Below are positions 59,490-64,000 of a stretch of DNA of 64,000 bases, piece by piece. The stretch is from Melieria omissa. Its lineage: Eukaryota > Arthropoda > Insecta > Diptera > Ulidiidae. The notes under the pieces are model-generated. The model was not told the origin of the DNA. It saw only the letters and a program-made list of their open reading frames with translations, and searched no databases. Each line of letters opens with the position of its first letter. Positions within the stretch are counted from its first letter, which is position 1. The position numbers and the translations under genes were made by a program. Location: the NCBI GenBank assembly GCA_963971225.1, contig OZ020267.1:2480001-2544000 (forward strand), read 5' to 3'.

Positions 59490-60620
59490 TTATAACGATC
59501 CGATTGAGGACACATTTGCGCCGTTTTGTTTGATAAGTTGTTGCCATTTTTAGAGTAATTTTATTATTCTTCTCTCATATGAGAATCTCGTCCCTATTGG
59601 CAAAAAAAAGTGGGACAGTCGATTTTCACAAGCTTCTCTTGAGGCTTCTCTGGAGGAGCAGAGGTAACCATTTGGTGCCAAAAAATATGTTTCAAACAGT
59701 ATTTGCCTCAAAAGTGGTGTATGAAAATTTTCAAAATTAAATCATGTGTGCGTCACTGAAAAGATAGGTCCATCCAAAACCGCGGGCCCAAGTTTTCGGA
59801 GCTTCTAGCGAGTCAATATCGATGTGTGCGGTCTGACGTTGTTTTGGTGGAACGAAATTCCTTTCCCATTGACGAAAGCTGGTCGTTTCTCGGCAAAGGC
59901 TTCTTTAACCCGGTTCAATTGTTGACAGTTCAAGTATGAATTTAGAGTCGAAATTTCTGTTTAGTTTAGAGTACAGTTTTGCCACAATGAAGTAGCTCAT
60001 GGTAGATGATTCACTGCCAATCCACCAAAAACTCAGCAAATCCTTCTAGACCAGAGGTGCCCATGCCCTATGCTCTCGTTGCTCATTTGTTTTTGTAAAT
60101 GCTCTTCAGCATAGACTGAAAATTCTAGTTCATTTGTTTTTGTAAATGAACTTCGGCACAGTATGCTTTGTTGGTGCAAATTGGCGACAGTTATCTTCCA
60201 CGTAGGCTTTGTTGTTGTCTAGCGTATGAATTCATTTTTATGTATTGGTGTTTGCTCTTCCATAAGAAGGTTTTGGGCACCCTTGTTCTTGACTATCAAT
60301 ATTGACTTGATCCCCGCTTGTGCCGGTTCACCGTGATTCGATCACAACCGTTTTCGCTGGACGTTGTACTTCACTTTTTATCAGAAACGTATCAATTTTG
60401 TTGCGATTCGTAGAGGCAAATTCGGTCGAACTTCTTTTGGTCACCATCCTTATTCAAGTAGTTGTAAATGGTTTTTAAGCCAATTTTTAGCTCTTGGGAA
60501 ATCGAAATAGTGCTTACGCAACGATCGGACTCGAAGATTTCCAAAATGTTGTCTATATTTTTGACAATTGGCCTTCAAAAGCGTTCAAGAGCATCTTTAA
60601 CATCAAAATTTCCGAGAATT
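59490..60620 (-). pseudogene. mariner transposase relic
   Basis: On the minus strand the N-terminal helix-turn-helix part reads ILEIFESDRCVSTISISQEL and then KTIYNYLNKDG (about 60430-60570). The centre reads QLNRVKEAFAEKRPAFVNGK followed by FHQNNVRPHTSILTR (about 59800-59960), and the C-terminus reads KWQQLIKQNGANV (about 59510-59550). These match mariner family blocks in order. The catalytic FHQDN motif has become FHQNN, an in-frame stop follows ILTR, and other stops and insertions break the gene, so it is inactive. A hAT-like MITE copy (59620-59758) splits the C-terminal part, and about 250 bp near 60020-60290 look foreign. Confidence 0.88.
59620..59758. mobile_element. hAT-like MITE, copy 2, nested in the mariner relic
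   Basis: It ends TGTGTGCGTCACTG (59745-59758). Its interior shares GTATTTGCCT(C/T)AAAAG and AAATcATGTGTGCGT with the copy at 54981-55128. The left end is blurred. It lies between conserved mariner transposase blocks, so it probably inserted after the mariner copy. Confidence 0.4.
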
Positions 60621-60649
60621 TTTACGTGATTGACTGTTACAGTATTAGG

Positions 60650-62780
60650 ATCATAAACATTATTCACATTTACAGCTGCCTTTCATTAGTTTTTACTTAT
60701 GTTGAAGAAGAAATACTGTAAAGTATTTCGTATTCTTTCTTTGCTGCTGCCCATCTTTAAGATAGACTGAAACAAAACTGAGCCGATCAATGAATCACTA
60801 AACTGTCTGAGACGTGTTTTTAGTTCAAAATCGTATCTTTTCAAGATACAGATTCCTAAAGCCACATTACACCCACTTCAAGTATTTTTACATACATATA
60901 CATATGTATGTGTGATTTATTCTTGTTTTCCAATACTACTTCCACATTACTTTGCACTAAACAAATTTTTTTTTTTACAATTGATTAAAAATCTATAAAT
61001 AACATATTTTTAGCTCCAAGTGAAATTGTGTCACAGATATTTGTTTAACTGATTCTGATATTTCCGCAAAAGCGAGTCAACATTAGAATTTAATAAAACA
61101 ACATTTGCGCTGCTCGTCGCGGCAAAATTTCAGTGGGCCAGGAAAACAATTTTTTTGGGTCACGTAGAGGTTGGCTACGCTCTCTGCACTTGGCACTGTT
61201 TTTATTGGCATTGACATAAAATCCATCGAAATTCCCAGCAACAACTGTTCAAACAACACTAATTGCCGGATTCTATTAAATTTTATGTGCAGTCACAACT
61301 CATTGCTTTGTTGCTCGCAACACTGCTTGACTGTTTTTTTTTTTGTAATTCAATTCAATTTAATTCAATTCAATTTTCAAATATTTAAAATGTCTCATTT
61401 TCAGGTATGTGAACTGCTAGAAAAAAAATGTTATACAAATACCAAACACATACAACCACCAAGAGCCGCAATAATGACGCAATTTGAGCGAACGGGGCTG
61501 TTCTCGGCGGCAGTCGCTGCAATTATTGCCCACTAATGGCCTTAACGGGAATTACAAATTGCCGCACAAAAGCCAAAACGAGCGTCGGCGCTTCTAATCG
61601 CCGCGCCAAGCGCCACACCCGCCGCGAGCGCAGCGAAGAGTGCAAAATTGCGGCGACTGTCGCAACCCTTCCGGCCATGGCGACTGTTGCAAATGTTATT
61701 AAAAAGATATAATCACAAAATCAATTAGCTCCAAACTTGTGCAACACGAATGCGGCACGAAGAGCAACGAAAATTCGAACTAGAGCGAACTTTTAGGCGT
61801 CTTGCAAACCCGTTGAAAAGTGCACATTTTTAAAGGCGACGAGGCGCTCGTGGCGAATGAGTAACGTGAATCTTGTAATAAATTTCGTTTTTACAGCCAG
61901 TTTCATTACATTTGGATTTGTTCTCATTGTGTCGCACAGGCGACTCAGTCGCAGCTTTGGATTTCCTATTTCCGTTGACGTTTCCGTTGTTCTGATTTTT
62001 GGCCACTTTTTATTTCGTTTTGTTTCTGTTTGGCTTTTTGGTCATAAAATGTTGCGCTGCTGTAAATGTATGACCACACACACACACACACACAGACATG
62101 AGAAGCGCAAAAACTTGTATAAGGCGCAATGGCCGGCAGCCAGTGAAAGGATGTCTTCTAAGTTCGGGGCTGGCACTGGCCCAGCGCCAGCGCCAGCGCC
62201 GGCAACGGACAACACGGCGGCCAGGCTGCTGGCTTTCCGTTCGCCTGGACATTGGCATCGTTGCATTTCCATTACAGTCGAGCAGTCTCGACGGCATTCG
62301 GTGGGAAAAATTGAAAAAATGCAACAACAACAACAATGCATTGCGACACGAAACGAGCCGCCGGCAAATGATTTATGCAGATACATTAACGTACAAATTT
62401 GTACATTTAAAGGAAACTGAGCAGAATTTATGGCATTTTGATGTGCGACACACACTCGTCGCAAGCACAAAAGGACTTTCAGGACTACATACATGTACAT
62501 ACATATATGTGCGTACATATTTAAAGTGCAAAAGTCTGAATTGTAAACATTCTTCAGACAATTTTCAATAACTTATCCAACACAAATGAAGATCTGTGGG
62601 CGAAAAATTTCCAGATCTGTTGTATTGAAGTCAAATCAAGGATTCATTGGGCTTTAACTGTTAATTTAATGGTTTGAGAAGTTCAAACTATGAAACATTT
62701 CGATGTAAAATGAAGCAATGCCATTTTTTATAGACATTTCTAACCTTCCGCCGAGATTTTTAGGCGTTTTAGATGCCCAC
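60650..62780. other. Non-coding DNA; long open frames but no recognised gene
   Basis: The interval holds an AATTC-rich run (61345-61376), a less AT-rich block (61540-62340) and a (CA)10 run (62075-62094). A 187-codon open frame at 61857-62420 has two hydrophobic N-terminal segments but passes through the CA run and a poly-Gln stretch, and shows no recognisable domain; it is not called as a gene. Confidence 0.5.
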
Positions 62781-62950
62781 AGCCGCCGTGGCTCAGTTGG
62801 TTAGTGCGTTGCACAACGAGTCAAAGGCAGCAACCGCAGGTTCAAATACTGCCTGTAATAAGACCTAAAAAAAATAACGGGAAACTCGTTTTCTTTTTCG
62901 GTGGCTGTCCTCTCAGCTGGAAATGGCAAACATCTGAGAGTAAAAATTGA
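62781..62950 (+). mobile_element. tRNA-derived SINE
   Basis: The head is tRNA-like: A box TGGCTCAGTTGG (62789-62800) and B box GGTTCAAATAC (62839-62849). It is followed by a body with CTCAGCTGGAAATGGCAAAC and CTGAGAGTAAAAATTG (62912-62949), the block shared with the minus-strand repeat at 55279-55462. The end merges into A/T-rich sequence; target duplications are not clear. Confidence 0.75.
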
Positions 62951-63169
62951 ATTTTTTAAATTCAAATTTTAATTTTCTGCAGTTTGAAGTTTATTAAAAT
63001 TATTTAAAAAAATTAAAAAAAATATATCATGTTACTACAAAATATTTTGCTAAAAAATGTAAAATGTCCTCTAAGGTTTCTCATTTAATATTCAGAAGAT
63101 CTGAAACAACATTTTTTTAACTATGTTCATTACATATACATTTATACTTTAACATAAACATGTATACTA

Positions 63170-64000
63170 GCAGGGCCCCGTGGCTTTGCATGCAAATTTT
63201 AAGTCAATGGGCCCAACAAATCAAATTTCTCTTAGATCTTTATAAAAAAAATACTTGCCGAATTATTTCTGATTGAATTGCTTTCGCCAAATTAAAAGCC
63301 AATAAAACCGATAAAATCATATTTCTCCATACACAATCTTCACCCATTCTTTATCGCGTTAAAATTTTGAATTTCGAAAAGAATTAAAACCCCTTGTCGG
63401 TTTATTTATCACTTGAAGCACTTTCGCCAAGGTTGAAGTGAAAAAGCCCATAAAATCCGGTTTCCAGAATTATTTCACATTTGAAGCACTTTCACCACTT
63501 TGAAGTCAAAAAACTCTTTAAATCTTGATTCCCTTATACAAAGTTTTAACACATCGTTGACCCGTCAGATTTTGATTTTCGAAAAAATGTAAACAAGTGT
63601 CGAATTATATCACATTCGAAGTACTTTCACCAAGTTTCAAGTCAAAAGGCACATCAAATCTGGTTTCTCTATGCTAACTTTTAACCCATTGTTGACTCGG
63701 TCAAATTTTGATTTTTGAAAAAATGAAAAACACGTAGAATTATTTCACATTTGAGGTACTTTCACCTGGTTTCAAGTTAAAAGACGCAAAAAGTCATGTT
63801 TCTTTATACAAACCTTTAACCCATTGTTGACCCCACCCCGCATTGTTGAATCATTTCACATTTGAAATGCTTTCACCAAGGCCAAAAAAATCATGTTTCC
63901 GCATAAACTTTTAACCCTTGGTTCACCTCGTTACATTTCGATTTTCAAAAAAAATGAAAAACACATGTCTAATTATTTTTAAAATCAAGTGTTTTCACCA
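63170..64000 (-). repeat. Same degenerate satellite in reverse orientation, running off the window
   Basis: Units contain ACTTTCACCAAGTTTCAAG, TCAAAAGGC and AACCCATTGTTGACCC, the complements of the words at 49200-50950. Marker positions near 63281, 63421, 63489, 63628, 63760, 63871 and 63992 give spacings of mostly 110-140 bp. The array continues past the window edge. Confidence 0.85.

Noticed and set aside
60494..60721. Plus-strand 75-codon frame
   Set aside because: It is the antisense shadow of the mariner N-terminal region.
61857..62420. 187-codon frame with two hydrophobic segments
   Set aside because: It passes through a (CA)10 microsatellite (THTHTHRH) and a CAA run (poly-Gln), with no recognisable domain or poly(A) context.
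62781..62855. Functional tRNA gene
   Set aside because: A and B boxes are good but the interior does not fold as a cloverleaf and the sequence continues into a SINE body.

Overview
The window reads as a higher dipteran genome, most likely a tephritid-type fruit fly: AT-rich non-coding DNA, many short CA/TG and CAA/TTG microsatellites, large introns, and relics of piggyBac, mariner, Harbinger-like, hAT-like and tRNA-derived elements. The organism call is inference; no species marker was found.

Only one host protein gene can be supported. It lies on the + strand and spans most of the window: a member of the beaten path (beat) family of two-Ig-domain neuronal surface/secreted proteins, closest in my judgement to the beat-II/III subgroup. 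Five coding exons (7196-7410, 8414-8549, 12071-12204, 44054-44357, 52871-53052) join in frame through GTAAGT/AG introns of 1.0, 3.5, 31.8 and 8.5 kb. They give 322 codons plus a stop. The signal-peptide exon is not securely identified; it lies upstream, inside or outside the window. Exons A-B encode Ig1, exons C-D encode Ig2 with a Gly/Ser/Ala-rich loop insertion, and exon E encodes a juxtamembrane linker and a hydrophobic C-terminal tail suggesting a GPI or membrane anchor.

Layout: 0-7.2 kb is upstream non-coding DNA with a possible solo LTR (3.4-3.8 kb). 7.2-12.2 kb holds the first three exons, with a 21-bp minisatellite in the first intron. 12.2-44.05 kb is the giant intron, with a pyrimidine-rich 378-bp higher-order repeat (14.7-16.1 kb), an 83-bp piggyBac-type MITE (24.4 kb), an AT-rich ~280-bp repeat (26.5-28.3 kb), a piggyBac element with intact termini and a broken transposase (30.84-32.52 kb), a very AT-rich tract (39.1-40.2 kb), an unidentified coding relic (41.14-41.66 kb) and a candidate 72-residue membrane microprotein (42.4 kb). 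44.4-52.9 kb is the last intron, with tRNA-like dimers and a degenerate ~110-145-bp satellite. Beyond 53.3 kb the DNA is intergenic or belongs to an unseen gene and is dense in transposon relics.

The most interesting object is a 960-bp element at 49612-50571, inserted in the satellite with an exact 5-bp target duplication (CATGG). Both ends are the heptamer CACAGTG, followed by nonamer-like ACAAAATT(C/A) at spacings of 13 and 23 bp. That architecture strongly resembles V(D)J recombination signals and Transib transposons. No transposase is visible inside it, so it would be a non-autonomous member.
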